Assembly: GCA_027488935.1 (NCBI GenBank)
Contig: JAIYAP010000038.1
Coordinates: 62,001-126,000 of the forward strand
Source: Saprospiraceae bacterium
GTDB taxonomy: Bacteria > Bacteroidota > Bacteroidia > Chitinophagales > Saprospiraceae
Direction of reading: 5' to 3'
DNA length: 64,000 nt
The notes beneath the pieces are model-generated. The model was not told the origin of the DNA, made no database searches, and saw only the letters and a list, made by a program, of their open reading frames with translations. Below are positions 40,791 through 48,761 of this stretch, in pieces. Both the position numbers and the translations under genes were made by a program. Within the stretch, counting starts at the first letter, position 1; each line of letters begins with the position of its first letter.

Positions 40791-42209
40791 GTGCATGCGC
40801 TTTTACGTTTTCGACTTTTACCATATTATTTATATGCTGCAGGTATGACCTGGGTAGTGCGGGATGATCCCTTTTTTTGGGACACCGTGCAGTTGGCATC
40901 CAAACATGCCCACTTTTTTTACCAGCATCAGCTCCAGTGGGCAGTATTGCCGTCGTTGATTGACAGTGGCCATCCACCCTTTTTAGGCTATTATTTGGCC
41001 ACCATGTGGACTTTTTTGGGCTACAGTTTGCCGGTCAGCCATTTTTCCATGCTTCCATTTTTATGCCTGCTCATTTGGGGCTTGTATCGATTGGCTTCCC
41101 GCCTGGGCACGCCTTATTGGGCATTTTGGCTGTTGCCCCTGGTGTTGCTTGATCCAGTGGTAGCAGGGCAAATGATCCTGGTTAGTCCAGATATTATTTT
41201 GTTGAGTTTTTTTGTGCTTGCGCTCGAAGGCATCCTGGGTAATCGGTTGGTTTACATAGCCTTCGGTGTACTAGGATTGAGTTTGGTCAGTATGCGCGGT
41301 ATGATGACGGCTGCTGGATTGGGCATTTTTTTGAGTGCTCGTTGTTGGCATTTGCGAACCGGATTTCGGTATTTTTGGCATCAGACCTTTTGTTTTTTGC
41401 CGGGTATTGCAGGTGCTACTGCCTTTTTAGCCTGGCATTGGGCACAAACCGGTTGGATAGGTTACCACGCACATTCGGCTTGGGCACCTGCATTTCAACG
41501 GGTAGCAGGGTGGGGGATTTTGCGCAATATTGCGGTGCTTATTTGGCGCTGGCTAGATTTCGGAAGAATTTTCGAATGGCTCACCCTCTTGGCATTATGT
41601 GTGTTATGGTGGAAAAAACGATTGCGCGCGCCTGAAACCGTGCTGCTGCTTTTGTTCGGATGTATCTGCTTTTTTCTAAGCATTTCCGCCGTTTTATACC
41701 AAAACCTGTCGGCGCACCGTTATTTTTTACCTGCCTATTGCGCCATGCATCTCTTGGTATTCCAATGGGTGATTCAAAGTAATCAAAAGCAACACATTAT
41801 CCGCCTAACGTTTTTAGCACTCAGCATCGGTTTTGCTACCGGTAACCTGTGGATTTATCCGCGTGGTATTTCCATGGATTGGGATGCAACCCTTGCCCAT
41901 CAACCCTACCACGCCCTACGCGCACAGGCGCTTACCTACCTCGACCAACAAGGAATTGGTTATCCATCGGTCGGATCGGCCTTCCCCAACCTCAATACGG
42001 GTATTGATTTAATGTTAAACGACGATAAGCGTCGCTTTTCAGACATTCAGTTTGACCAAAATCAGCTTATTTTTGTTTCTAATGTTATGAATGATCTGCA
42101 AGCATCAGATTTTCATCGATTAGAGACGGAATGGATCCCTCGAAAACGTTTTGCGTATGCCGGTGTATGGATAGTGCTTTACCAACCCGCCCATTCAACC
42201 ACCCGATAG
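40791..42209 (+). CDS. Membrane glycosyltransferase (GT-C type)
   Basis: The protein has 472 residues from GTG 40791. The frame begins earlier at TTG 40749, but TACCTTTG (40779-40786) just before the GTG looks like a minus-7 box, and another possible start is ATG 40845. An early lumenal loop has VVRDDPFFWDTVQLASKHAHFF, whose acidic pair matches the catalytic Asp of GT39/83-like lipid-linked-sugar transferases. At least nine TM helices follow (for example FWLLPLVLLDPVVAGQMILV, LIWRWLDFGRIFEWLTLLAL and VLLLLFGCICFFLSISAVLY). It probably moves a sugar from a polyprenyl carrier to a periplasmic acceptor. It starts soon after folE, but the pathways are unrelated. Confidence 0.72.
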   Translation: MHALLRFRLLPYYLYAAGMTWVVRDDPFFWDTVQLASKHAHFFYQHQLQWAVLPSLIDSGHPPFLGYYLATMWTFLGYSLPVSHFSMLPFLCLLIWGLYRLASRLGTPYWAFWLLPLVLLDPVVAGQMILVSPDIILLSFFVLALEGILGNRLVYIAFGVLGLSLVSMRGMMTAAGLGIFLSARCWHLRTGFRYFWHQTFCFLPGIAGATAFLAWHWAQTGWIGYHAHSAWAPAFQRVAGWGILRNIAVLIWRWLDFGRIFEWLTLLALCVLWWKKRLRAPETVLLLLFGCICFFLSISAVLYQNLSAHRYFLPAYCAMHLLVFQWVIQSNQKQHIIRLTFLALSIGFATGNLWIYPRGISMDWDATLAHQPYHALRAQALTYLDQQGIGYPSVGSAFPNLNTGIDLMLNDDKRRFSDIQFDQNQLIFVSNVMNDLQASDFHRLETEWIPRKRFAYAGVWIVLYQPAHSTTR

Positions 42210-42227
42210 TGTAAATCAATCATAATC

Positions 42228-43151
42228 ATGCGAATCATAAACAATATTGCACTCGTTTTCCTTGCCTTGCTTGTTTGGCAATGCAAGCCTTCCGCCTCCT
42301 CTGAACCTGCTTCCAATGTCAAAGCCCTTCCAACCGCCCAGGCAGCACCCTTGCCACTTGCCAATGGTTTTGCACAATATTGGTATCAGGGCAAAGCCGA
42401 ATTAAATACGTACCAGGTCACCCAAGAACGTTATGGTGAACTGCGTGACGCCGAACAAGTCAGCGTGTTTGTAACAGAAGATTTTTCTAAATCAAAACAG
42501 GTAAAACTCGATGATGCTGCCGCTGCTGGCGCAGACAGAGCGCCCATCCTCAAGTTGAACACCATCCGCCGTTTTCATACGGGTATTTATGATTATTCGA
42601 TCATGGAATCGGTGTTTAGCCCCATCAATGGTGGTATGGCCATCAAGTCTACCTCGACGGTTCAAGACTGGTGTGGGCATGTTTTTTCGCAATTGAACCT
42701 GCAAAACACAGGTTACGAGGCCAAAACATTCTCCTATTTTGAAACAGAGGGAGATCAAAAAATTGCACTCGGCAAAGCACTCCTGGAGGAAGAATTGATG
42801 TTACGAATCCGCATGAACCCAACCACGGTACCCACGGGTGCTGTAAAAGTGATTCCAGATCTTGCTTATATTCGAATGCGGCATAAGCCCTTGAAAGTGG
42901 AAGATGCAACCATTTCGATTGGCGTTGAACCCAAATCAAGTGTATTGACTTTGCAATATACCAGCATTTCCAGACAATTGGTAGTGCGGTTTGAAAGCGA
43001 TTTTCCGCATAAAATTTTGGGTTGGGAAGAGCAAGTAGAGGGTAAATTGATGAGCCGCGGTGTTTTAAAGGCAAGCATTTTGTCTCCATATTGGATGCAA
43101 CACGGACTTGCAGATGACCACCTGCGCGATTCACTCAAGCTTACTTTCTAA
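42228..43151 (+). CDS. Conserved Bacteroidota lipoprotein of unknown function
   Basis: The protein has 307 residues. The N-terminus IALVFLALLVWQCKPSASS is a lipoprotein signal peptide with lipid-modified Cys at 19. The conserved body includes YWYQGKAELNTYQVTQERYGE, VSVFVTEDFSKSKQVKLDD, LKLNTIRRFHTGIYDYSIMESVF, WCGHVFSQLNL and YFETEGDQKI. I recall homologues carrying the label septum formation inhibitor Maf in databases. Nothing here resembles the Maf nucleotide pyrophosphatase fold, so that name should not be used. Nothing points to a specific activity. Confidence 0.75.
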   Translation: MRIINNIALVFLALLVWQCKPSASSEPASNVKALPTAQAAPLPLANGFAQYWYQGKAELNTYQVTQERYGELRDAEQVSVFVTEDFSKSKQVKLDDAAAAGADRAPILKLNTIRRFHTGIYDYSIMESVFSPINGGMAIKSTSTVQDWCGHVFSQLNLQNTGYEAKTFSYFETEGDQKIALGKALLEEELMLRIRMNPTTVPTGAVKVIPDLAYIRMRHKPLKVEDATISIGVEPKSSVLTLQYTSISRQLVVRFESDFPHKILGWEEQVEGKLMSRGVLKASILSPYWMQHGLADDHLRDSLKLTF

Positions 43152-43308
43152 TCTTTTTTTGGCTTTTTCAAAAAAAAATTCGGTCATTTGCGGCAATTTG
43201 TACCTTTTGATTTGGTAAAAAATTGCATCGCCCTATAATTGAGGCGTATGCATGCAAAAAAAAGTATAAATTGCCGCGCATTTTAAAATCCACGCTAATA
43301 CCCTGTGT

Positions 43309-46300
43309 ATGATACAATCATCCTCTAAGTTCATTTCTTTTTTTTGTTTGTTGCTGCTGGTAAGTTGCATGCCGCACTTGTTGATGGGGCAAGACTGTAG
43401 TAGTGCCATCAAAGAAAACAAAAAAATATCCGGCATCCAGATCGCGCATTCAGCGCAACTTACGGTTGTCGTTCGAGGCAGTTACAATTACTCCATCAAC
43501 TTTTTCACCGATGAAAAAGGCATTTTTGCACGCATGACCTCGGTTGGTGGCATCGAATTCAACCAAGATGACCAGGTGGTTTTCATAGATGAAAAAGGGC
43601 AAGAACGTAGCTATAAGTTCATTGGCATGGACGAATTGGTTGCGGGTGCCGTTCCAACCCACCGCAACAACCTGCTGCTCGACTTGGATGCAGTACAATG
43701 GCTTGCAGAAGGCAATATAACGGGCATCAATTTTATCAATTTTGTTGACCGCCAGAAGTACAAGTTTACCACCAACAAGGATCGGCAGGTAGAATTCAAA
43801 AAAATCAGTAGTTGCTTTTATTCGATTCTGGAAAAAGGATCGGTTGTCGACAATCCCGGTGCAGAAGTGGTAAAACCCGTTGCTGCAACCACAACGCCTG
43901 CCGCTGGCGGTAAACCAGGTGCAACTACGCCAACCAAACCCGCAACAGGCGCTGGAAGTAAAGCGGCTATTTCTGCCGACCCCGAGGTAAGTGCCTTGCG
44001 TACAGACCTTGAAAAAACGAAAGAAAAGTTGCGTGCCGAGATAAAACTCGAAAAAGACCGTGCAGAGGCGGTAAAAGCACAGCTGGCTCAAGAAGTTGCC
44101 GCAGCCCGCGACGCTGCCAATGCCAAAAAACTGGAATACTCCAATGAAGTATTGGAAGCACGTAAAGCCAGTTTGGCGGAAATTGAAAAGTCGAAAGCCG
44201 AAGCACAGCAATATATTGTCGCAAATAAATCAAAGGCCGATTCTGCGGTGACAAAAATTTCGATGACGGTTGAAGATGCACGGCGTCAGGCGGGGGAAGA
44301 TATTCAAAAAGCCCGGGTCGTTTCTGCCGAAGAAGTTCAAAAAGCCCGTGAAAATGCCGCGAAAGAACTGCTCGTTGTCCGTGAAAAACTGGAACAATCG
44401 AAACTGCAATACGCCGATGAAATTTCAACAGCGCGCGGTAATGCCGATGACGAATTGAAACGGATTCGGGAAGAAAGCGCCAAAATTGTGGAAGATGCCC
44501 GCAATAAAGCCAAAACAGAACAAAACCGCACCCAGGATGACGTGGTGACGGCAAAAAAAACGGCTTCCGAACAAATTCTTAAAATCCGGGAAGATGCGGC
44601 GGAAGAAATTGCGCTCTCCCGTGAAAATAGCGTGCTGGAAAAACAAAAACTGGCCGTTGACTTAGCGGAATACCGCCGGAAAGCAGCCGAAGAAAAGGCA
44701 CTGCTACAACAAAATAGCGCTGCGGAAATGGCCGATATTAAGGAAAATGTCGCCAAACAGAAGGAAAACAGCGCCCTGGAGGTTGTGGAAGCCAAAAAAC
44801 GCGCCGCAGAAGAAATTGAAAAAACCCGTTTAGGCGTTGCCGAACAGCAGAAAAAAGCGGAAGGCGAAAAGGCCGAAATCGCCAAGCAAGTGGTCGATAG
44901 CAAGCAAAAAGCGGCTCAAACAGTTCAACAGGTACAAGAAGAAGCGACTAAAGCGGTGGCGGAAGCGCAATTGCGCTCCAAAAACCAACGCGATTCTATT
45001 GCCATTGAGGTAGCCGCCTCCCGCAAAAAAGCCGAAACGGAGATCACAAAAATTCAGGAAGAACTGGCCAAATCGATCGCGGCTGCCAAGGATCAGGAAA
45101 GTAATGTAAAACAACAAAGTGCCACGGAAGTACAAAAAGCCCGCGAACGCGCTGCCGTTGAAGCACAAAAAGCAGCAGATGAGGCCCGCGCGAAAGTAAT
45201 GGAAGCCAATGCAAAGGCTGACCAGGCCCAGAAACAATACGCCGATGAAATGATGACGGCCAAACAAACGGTGGATGAAAAACTGAAGCAAATTCAGGCT
45301 GAAACCGCCTCAACCATCGCCGATGCCAAGAAAAAGCAACAAGAAACCCTCACGGCTTCTGCTTCAGATGTAGTAATGGCCCGGGAAAAGGCCGCTGCCG
45401 AAATTGCGGCTGCGCGTGAAAAAGCGGCCAACGAAGTTGCAAGCGTACGAGAAAATCAGGCGCGCGCCGTACAGGAATCGGCCAATGCCGTGGCAGAAGC
45501 AAAACGCCAAAGTGCGCAAAATATCAATGCCATTAAAGCCTCCGAAGCAGATAGTATTAAAGTAGGACGCGAAAATGCAGCCAAAGAACGCCAACGCCTG
45601 GCCAGTGAAGTTGGTGCGTCGCGCGAAAAAGCCGCAACGGAAATCGCCACGACCGCCCAACAGGCTGCTCAAGAGGTGAAAACGGCACGCGAAAATGCAG
45701 CGAAAGCCCGGCAGGAAGCCGCCGAAAATGTGGCCAAAGCCCGCGATGAAGCGGCTGTTTTAATTGCAAATACCCGTGAAAATGCTGCAAAAGAGGTTGC
45801 TACGATGAAACAACAGGCCATTGAGGCCGTTGCGCTGGCAAAAAAGGAAAGCGACGATAAAAAAGCCGCGATTGCCAAAGAAACGCTCGACGCCAAGGAA
45901 AAAGCAGCCAAGGAAATCGCGGATACCCGCACCAAAGCAGCAGAAGAGATCGCAACGGCACGAAAAGATTCAGAAACAAAGCGCCAACAATACGCCAAAG
46001 AAACGGAAGAGGCCCGCAAACGTACCAATGATGAAATAGCGGCTGCACAAAAAGCTTCAACGGATGCGGTGTACAAAGCCAAACAAGAATCGGCTGCCAA
46101 CATCGCTAAAACACGCGAATCGGAAGCGGCTGGCGTGGCTGAAATCAAACAACAAGCCGCTACGGCCATCGCGGAAGCAAAAGCCGCAACTGCCGCCGAA
46201 CTTGAACGCAACAAGGCCGAAACAACACGCTTGGTAGGGGAGGATACGAAAAAAAGGGAAGAGTCGGCCGCTCAATTGGCTGCTTTGCAAACCCAAGTAA

Positions 46301-46365
46301 AAGCCGCAGAAGAGCAACTGCGCAAACTGAAGGAAGAAGCCGAAAAAGCAAAGAAAAAGGAGTAA
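43309..46365 (+). CDS. Giant secreted coiled-coil protein with 11-residue repeats
   Basis: The protein has 1018 residues. It has a signal peptide or lipoprotein signal (FFCLLLLVSC, then SPI-like LLMGQ at 28) and a globular N-terminal domain (about 30-180, LTVVVRGSYNYSINFFTDEKG, FVDRQKYKFTTNKDRQVEF, with two Cys). A Pro/Thr/Gly linker (about 181-222) leads to a continuous alpha-helical region of about 795 residues rich in Ala, Glu and Lys and almost free of Pro and Gly. The helix has an 11-residue (hendecad) period, for example AREKAAAEIAA then AREKAANEVAS, or ARENAAKARQE then AAENVAKARDE. The end is highly charged (EEQLRKLKEEAEKAKKKE). If extended, it would be roughly 120 nm long (0.15 nm per residue). 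Function is unknown; a periplasmic or surface spacer is inference. A terminator follows. Confidence 0.8.
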   Translation: MIQSSSKFISFFCLLLLVSCMPHLLMGQDCSSAIKENKKISGIQIAHSAQLTVVVRGSYNYSINFFTDEKGIFARMTSVGGIEFNQDDQVVFIDEKGQERSYKFIGMDELVAGAVPTHRNNLLLDLDAVQWLAEGNITGINFINFVDRQKYKFTTNKDRQVEFKKISSCFYSILEKGSVVDNPGAEVVKPVAATTTPAAGGKPGATTPTKPATGAGSKAAISADPEVSALRTDLEKTKEKLRAEIKLEKDRAEAVKAQLAQEVAAARDAANAKKLEYSNEVLEARKASLAEIEKSKAEAQQYIVANKSKADSAVTKISMTVEDARRQAGEDIQKARVVSAEEVQKARENAAKELLVVREKLEQSKLQYADEISTARGNADDELKRIREESAKIVEDARNKAKTEQNRTQDDVVTAKKTASEQILKIREDAAEEIALSRENSVLEKQKLAVDLAEYRRKAAEEKALLQQNSAAEMADIKENVAKQKENSALEVVEAKKRAAEEIEKTRLGVAEQQKKAEGEKAEIAKQVVDSKQKAAQTVQQVQEEATKAVAEAQLRSKNQRDSIAIEVAASRKKAETEITKIQEELAKSIAAAKDQESNVKQQSATEVQKARERAAVEAQKAADEARAKVMEANAKADQAQKQYADEMMTAKQTVDEKLKQIQAETASTIADAKKKQQETLTASASDVVMAREKAAAEIAAAREKAANEVASVRENQARAVQESANAVAEAKRQSAQNINAIKASEADSIKVGRENAAKERQRLASEVGASREKAATEIATTAQQAAQEVKTARENAAKARQEAAENVAKARDEAAVLIANTRENAAKEVATMKQQAIEAVALAKKESDDKKAAIAKETLDAKEKAAKEIADTRTKAAEEIATARKDSETKRQQYAKETEEARKRTNDEIAAAQKASTDAVYKAKQESAANIAKTRESEAAGVAEIKQQAATAIAEAKAATAAELERNKAETTRLVGEDTKKREESAAQLAALQTQVKAAEEQLRKLKEEAEKAKKKE

Positions 46366-46401
46366 TTGCCTTTATTGTGTCTTCTATATAAACATGCATC
46401 G

Positions 46402-46439
46402 TCCCGAATTTTGGTGAAATCCAAAATTCGGGATTTTTA
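46402..46439 (+). terminator. Intrinsic terminator of coiled-coil gene
   Basis: TCCCGAATTTTGG (46402-46414) pairs with CCAAAATTCGGGA (46421-46433) over 13 bases with a 6-base loop, followed by TTTTTAT. It lies 37 bases after the stop codon. Confidence 0.88.
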
Positions 46440-46448
46440 TAAAATCTT

Positions 46449-46545
46449 GCTCGCGCGCGGTTCTACCGCGTGTGTCGATCTGTCGGGTTCTACCCGTGGG
46501 GCAGAGCCCCAATGATCGACACACGCGGTAGAACCGCGCGCGAGC
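46449..46545. repeat. Perfect 32-bp inverted repeat with two inner hairpins
   Basis: Left arm 46449-46480 and right arm 46514-46545 are exact reverse complements over 32 bases, GC-rich (starting GCTCGCGCGCGGTTCTACCG). The 33-base middle contains two more perfect hairpins: CGGGTTCTACCCG (46484-46496) and TGGGGCAGAGCCCCA (46497-46511). The whole can fold as a three-way junction in either strand. It lies between the terminator of the coiled-coil gene and the convergent cystathionine beta-synthase gene, 5 bases past that gene's stop. It may be a dispersed palindromic element, a structured RNA or a second terminator. Confidence 0.85.
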
Positions 46546-46549
46546 GGAG

Positions 46550-47908
46550 TTAAATAGCCTGGATCAAATCGTATTGCGTAACAATATGCAAGCCGCCTGT
46601 ACGATCGGAGGCTATAACCGCCGGAATTTCTTTATTGATATACCGGTTGAGTTGACTGATCGGTGTGCTGTCTTTTACCATTGGAAAAGCATCCCCCATC
46701 ACCATACGCAGGGCCTTTTCAGAGTTTTGCAGTGGGTTTTCCAACAAAATATGCAAAACCTGGGTTTCTGTAATAGACCCAACAATCACATCGCCATCCA
46801 TGACGGGCATCTGACTGATATCGTGGGCTTTCATAATTGCAAAGGCATTGCGCACGGTATCGGTTGCTTGCAGGCTGATGAAACGGCGGTCTTTTTTGCG
46901 TGCAATCAGGTCGCTCAATTTCATTTCATCCTCCAAAAAGCCGCGTTCACGCATCCAGTCATCGTTGTATATTTTGCCAACATAACGGCTGCCACTGTCG
47001 TGAAAAATAACGACTACTACATCGTCTTTGGTCAGTTTATCCCGCAATTGCCACAAGGCACCAAGGGCACTACCTGCCGAGTAACCCAACAACAAACCTT
47101 CTTCTTTGGCCAAACGACGTGCCCACAATGCCGCGTCTTTATCACCCACCTTTTCAAATAAATCAATCAGGCTGAAATCCACATTTTTAGGCAAAATATC
47201 TTCGCCAATGCCTTCTGTGATGTACGGATAGATCTCTTTGGTATCAAAAATGCCCGTTTCGTGGTACTTTTTAAATACAGAGCCATAGGTGTCGGCACCC
47301 CAAATTTTAATGTTCGGGTTTTGCTCTTTTAAATATTTTGCTACACCGCTTACGGTGCCACCTGTACCAACGCCTACCACCAAATGGGTGATTTTACCGG
47401 CGGTTTGTTCCCAAATTTCTGGACCCGTCGATTCATAATGTGCCTGGCGATTGCTCAAATTGTCGTATTGGTTGCACCAAAAGGAGTTGGGAATCTCTTG
47501 GCTCAAGCGGCGTGCTACCGAATAGTAGGAGCGTGGATCATCGGGTTCTACATTGGTTGGGCAAACAATAACTTCCGCACCCACTGCTTTTAATACATCT
47601 ACCTTTTCCTTACTTTGTTTGTCGGTCGTCGTAAAGATACAGCGATAGCCGCGTACACAACCCACAAGCGCCAAGCCCATCCCTGTATTGCCGGAAGTAC
47701 ATTCAATAATGGTACCGCCTGGCTTGAGGTCGCCGCGCTGTTCAGCATCATCGATCATTTTAACCGCCATCCGGTCTTTGATGCTGTTGCCCGGATTGAA
47801 CGTTTCCACCTTGCCAAGTACCAGGCAGGGAATGTCGGAAGCCACCCCGTTCAACTTTACTAAGGGCGTATTGCCAATCGTTTCGAGGATGTTGTTTTTG
47901 TATTGCAT
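46550..47908 (-). CDS. Cystathionine beta-synthase-like PLP enzyme with CBS pair
   Basis: The protein has 452 residues. The PLP domain (1-330) has ETIGNTPLVKLN, the Schiff-base Lys in FNPGNSIKDRMAVKMI, TSGNTGMGLALVGC and GVGTGGTVSGVAKYLKEQNP. The C-terminus (about 335-452) holds two CBS motifs (VRNAFAIMKAHDISQMPVMDG and NRYINKEIPAVIASDRTGGLHIV). This is the architecture of cystathionine beta-synthase, which condenses homocysteine and serine; it lacks the N-terminal haem domain of animal enzymes. Cysteine synthase activity is an alternative. The CBS pair likely binds an adenosyl ligand for regulation. It ends 5 bases from the large palindrome. Confidence 0.88.
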   Translation of the reverse strand: MQYKNNILETIGNTPLVKLNGVASDIPCLVLGKVETFNPGNSIKDRMAVKMIDDAEQRGDLKPGGTIIECTSGNTGMGLALVGCVRGYRCIFTTTDKQSKEKVDVLKAVGAEVIVCPTNVEPDDPRSYYSVARRLSQEIPNSFWCNQYDNLSNRQAHYESTGPEIWEQTAGKITHLVVGVGTGGTVSGVAKYLKEQNPNIKIWGADTYGSVFKKYHETGIFDTKEIYPYITEGIGEDILPKNVDFSLIDLFEKVGDKDAALWARRLAKEEGLLLGYSAGSALGALWQLRDKLTKDDVVVVIFHDSGSRYVGKIYNDDWMRERGFLEDEMKLSDLIARKKDRRFISLQATDTVRNAFAIMKAHDISQMPVMDGDVIVGSITETQVLHILLENPLQNSEKALRMVMGDAFPMVKDSTPISQLNRYINKEIPAVIASDRTGGLHIVTQYDLIQAI

Positions 47909-47956
47909 AAACAGTTAATTTTTTGATCGCAAACGCGCTTTATGGTGCAAAAAATG

Positions 47957-48694
47957 TTAGGCTTCGTTTTGTAAATGGTTGCGCATGATGGCTTCCACCT
48001 CCAATTTTAAGGATTCGATGTGTGTCGATTGTAAATGGGCTGTTTCAATGGGTTTGTCCCAAATAATCCGCAAATTTCCAGGTTTAAATTCACCAAAACG
48101 GGTTGAATCACTTACACTGCGTATATTTACGATGGTTTGTACCGCAATGGGCGCTTTGGTTTGAATAGCGATGCGAAATGCACCATCAAAAAAAGGTGCC
48201 AAAGGTTCATCGGTTGCATTCCGGCTGCCTTCCGGATATATAAAAACACTCCACCCGGCTGATAGTTGTTGCTTGATGGCCACTACACTGCGCGCACGGC
48301 TCATCGCACTGGTCCGATCGACAATCAGGCACATATTGCGTACAACCCAACCGAAAACCGGAATTTTCATCAACTCTTGCTTTGCCAAATATTGATAAAC
48401 GCCAGGAAAAGCCGCCGCATTGACAATAAAATCGAGGGAAGAGCGGTGATTTCCTACAATAATATAGGAACGGTTGGGATCCAGGTGCGCACTGCCTTCA
48501 ATTTGAAGCCGAATGCCAATGAGCAAAAGAAACGTAGGGGTAAACACATGATGCAAATACCAAATGTTATTTCGCAATGCTTTTGGACCACGAAACACCA
48601 GCATATTGAATAAAAGTACAGGAACGCTGAAGGTCATCAGGGTAAGAAACAGTACTACGGCATAAATGGCCCAAAATTTGCGAAATAGAAACAC
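47957..48694 (-). CDS. plsC: 1-acyl-sn-glycerol-3-phosphate acyltransferase
   Basis: The protein has 245 residues with a GTG start at 48694. One or two N-terminal TM helices (FWAIYAVVLFLTLMTFSVPVLLFNMLVF) anchor it in the inner membrane. The acyltransferase motifs are GNHRSSLDF (catalytic HX4D), LAKQELMKIPVFGWVVRNM and the glycerol-phosphate-binding FIYPEGSRN. It makes phosphatidic acid from lysophosphatidic acid and acyl donor. A TAACTTTG box on the minus strand (48721-48714) lies 20 bases upstream and may be its minus-7 element. It ends 48 bases before the cystathionine beta-synthase start. Confidence 0.87.
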   Translation of the reverse strand: MFLFRKFWAIYAVVLFLTLMTFSVPVLLFNMLVFRGPKALRNNIWYLHHVFTPTFLLLIGIRLQIEGSAHLDPNRSYIIVGNHRSSLDFIVNAAAFPGVYQYLAKQELMKIPVFGWVVRNMCLIVDRTSAMSRARSVVAIKQQLSAGWSVFIYPEGSRNATDEPLAPFFDGAFRIAIQTKAPIAVQTIVNIRSVSDSTRFGEFKPGNLRIIWDKPIETAHLQSTHIESLKLEVEAIMRNHLQNEA

Positions 48695-48761
48695 GACAAC
48701 TGAATTTGCCCCGCAAAGTTAGCAAGACTTTACCTGAATTTTCCTTAATCAATTTTCCCCT

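Noticed and set aside
43151-43185. TTTTTTTG/CAAAAAAA hairpin after the lipoprotein gene
   Set aside because: It consists of opposing T and A runs that pair by chance in AT-rich DNA.
43450-44211. 253-residue minus-strand ORF, and several long minus-strand ORFs to 46317
   Set aside because: They are mirror frames of the repetitive Ala/Glu/Lys-rich coiled-coil gene, giving Phe/Arg/Ser-rich nonsense.
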